Origin: Xylanibacter brevis ATCC 19188 | GTDB lineage: Bacteria > Bacteroidota > Bacteroidia > Bacteroidales > Bacteroidaceae | Reading direction: 5' to 3' | Assembly: GCF_000621725.1 (NCBI RefSeq) | Contig: NZ_JHXM01000009.1 | Location: 1 to 64,000, forward strand | DNA: 64,000 bases | Shown here: positions 63,119-64,000 of the stretch, piece after piece | Position numbering within the stretch: the stretch's first letter is position 1 | Layout: the number at the start of each line of letters is the position of its first letter | Made by a program: the position numbers and the translations under genes | The notes under the pieces: generated by a model | The model's input: only the letters and a program-made list of their open reading frames with translations | Databases searched by the model: none | Told to the model about the DNA's origin: nothing

Positions 63119-64000
63119 GTAGTGGCAGCACTGTTGTTCACCTCCTGTAGCGACTTCCTCGAGAAGGAGGTGCAGGGAGCCTCTACCCCCGACAGCTTCT
63201 ATAAGACGAAATACGAGCTGCAGGAAGGGCTCAATGCCGTCTATGACATATTGCAGAGCAACCAGTTCACCAACTGCGCATGGATTTTCGGCGAGGCCTG
63301 CGGCGATGATGTCGTAGGAACCGACGAGAACGGCACGTCGCAGATAGCCGAACTGGTGAACTTCCGCTTCGATACCTCCAACGATTGGCTGTTGCGTCGC
63401 TATCAGATCATGTATCGTGGCATCAACCGTGCCAACCAGCTCATCTCACATATCAACAGTGTGAAGTTCTCCAGCGACGATGCCAGCAACTACACCACGG
63501 TGCAGGCCATCCTCGGTCAGGCCAAGTTCCTGCGTGCCTACTTCTACTTCGAGCTCGTCCGCACCTTCGGCGGTGTGCCCATCCGTCCTGAGACCGAGGA
63601 CATCAACCACCTCACCATTCCCCGCTCCAGCAAGGAGGAAGTCTATGCCTATATAGAAAAGGATTTGCGCGAGGCTGCCTGTATGCTCGATGCCAAATAT
63701 ACCGATGCCTCCAGTGGCAAGGTGGGCTGCGGAGCCTGTGTGGCCCTGCTGATGAAGGTGCTGATGTACGAGGCTACGCCTGGCGAGCATTCCAACAAAT
63801 GGGAGGAGATGGCCCTGCTCGGCGACTATTTCATCACCGGACGTACGCTCACCTACCGTGACATCCTGCACCTCGACCAGTACGACGAGACCTGGGACCA
63901 GCTGATGCGCCGCTTGTGGTTCAAGCCACGCGAGAAACTGCTCTCAGGCGAGGTCTATACCACCGAGGACACCGCCCTGCCTGCCCTAGCCAACATCTAT
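63077..64000 (+). CDS. SusD/RagB-type surface lipoprotein (partial, 3' end outside window)
   Basis: The first 308 residues are present and the frame is still open at the window edge. A lipoprotein signal ends ALLFTSCSDFLEK with lipid Cys at about residue 25. SusD features follow: DSFYKTKYELQEGLNAVYD, YRGINRANQLISHI, ILGQAKFLRAYFYFELVRTF (the TPR-like helix common to the family) and GGVPIRPETE. It caps the SusC channel and captures the substrate. It starts 47 bp after susC. Its ATG lies inside the loop of a 12-bp inverted repeat (63032-63043 with 63107-63118), which might affect its translation. Confidence 0.95.
   Translation, partial: MKRIKPFIFCNFYIVVAALLFTSCSDFLEKEVQGASTPDSFYKTKYELQEGLNAVYDILQSNQFTNCAWIFGEACGDDVVGTDENGTSQIAELVNFRFDTSNDWLLRRYQIMYRGINRANQLISHINSVKFSSDDASNYTTVQAILGQAKFLRAYFYFELVRTFGGVPIRPETEDINHLTIPRSSKEEVYAYIEKDLREAACMLDAKYTDASSGKVGCGACVALLMKVLMYEATPGEHSNKWEEMALLGDYFITGRTLTYRDILHLDQYDETWDQLMRRLWFKPREKLLSGEVYTTEDTALPALANIY

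Overview
The window reads as chromosomal DNA from a Bacteroidales bacterium, most likely Prevotella sensu lato. The grounds are a SusC/SusD pair, many secreted proteins with short C-terminal tails of the type IX secretion kind, an interpain-like C10 protease fused to BspA-type leucine-rich repeats, the conserved order tig-clpP-clpX-recQ-guaB-PPIase-PPIase-ostA-mutL, and promoters of the Bacteroidetes type (TTG, 19-20 nt, TAnnTTTG). The organism call is inference; no 16S gene is present.

Layout. 1-319: 3' end of an IS3-type transposase. 399-3937 (minus): four-gene set with a zinc-ribbon membrane protein, an SPFH/GYF protein and two small membrane proteins, resembling the YdjG/YdjI membrane-stress module. 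4099-5502: a secreted carbohydrate-binding-like gene bracketed by a perfect 51-bp direct repeat, beside a fragment of a SulP transporter. 5771-13532 (minus): a secreted esterase/EEP-nuclease fusion, a DUF4876-like protein and a GH2 beta-galactosidase. 14099-18526: two exported proteins, then a divergent AraC regulator and a phosphohexomutase whose C-terminus runs into an insertion-sequence end. 18680-27502 (minus): lipoprotein, membrane PP2C phosphatase, a 1579-residue C10 protease, and a metal permease with a C-terminal HMA domain. 27638-36121 (minus): guaA and a sugar nucleotidyltransferase, a small protein and a secreted protein, asnS, an rRNA pseudouridine synthase and purB. 36275-36457: two identical tRNA-Val(UAC) genes. 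36607-40697 (minus): GH127 enzyme with a partner domain protein, then an OmpA-family protein. 40863-54321 (minus): the housekeeping block listed above. 54429-56824: divergent lptB and an MlaE/MlaF-type pair. 56825-58065: remnants and repeats only. 58066-64000: ELWxxDGT-repeat protein, SusC and partial SusD in one operon.

The most unusual feature is a family of intergenic arrays with an exact 22-bp period at four separate loci (about 5.5, 13.7, 26.1 and 57.0 kb). Each unit is a 13-bp near-palindrome (5-bp arm, 3-bp centre, 5-bp arm) followed by a 9-bp variable spacer. The core sequence is shared within a block of about five units and switches between blocks. Three of the four arrays abut or cover the stop codon of a gene. 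I do not recognise this family.

A second repeated theme is a set of degraded ends of one IS4-type element at 14.03, 18.49 and 57.5 kb, including a 326-bp internally deleted copy that carries the two ends of its transposase.
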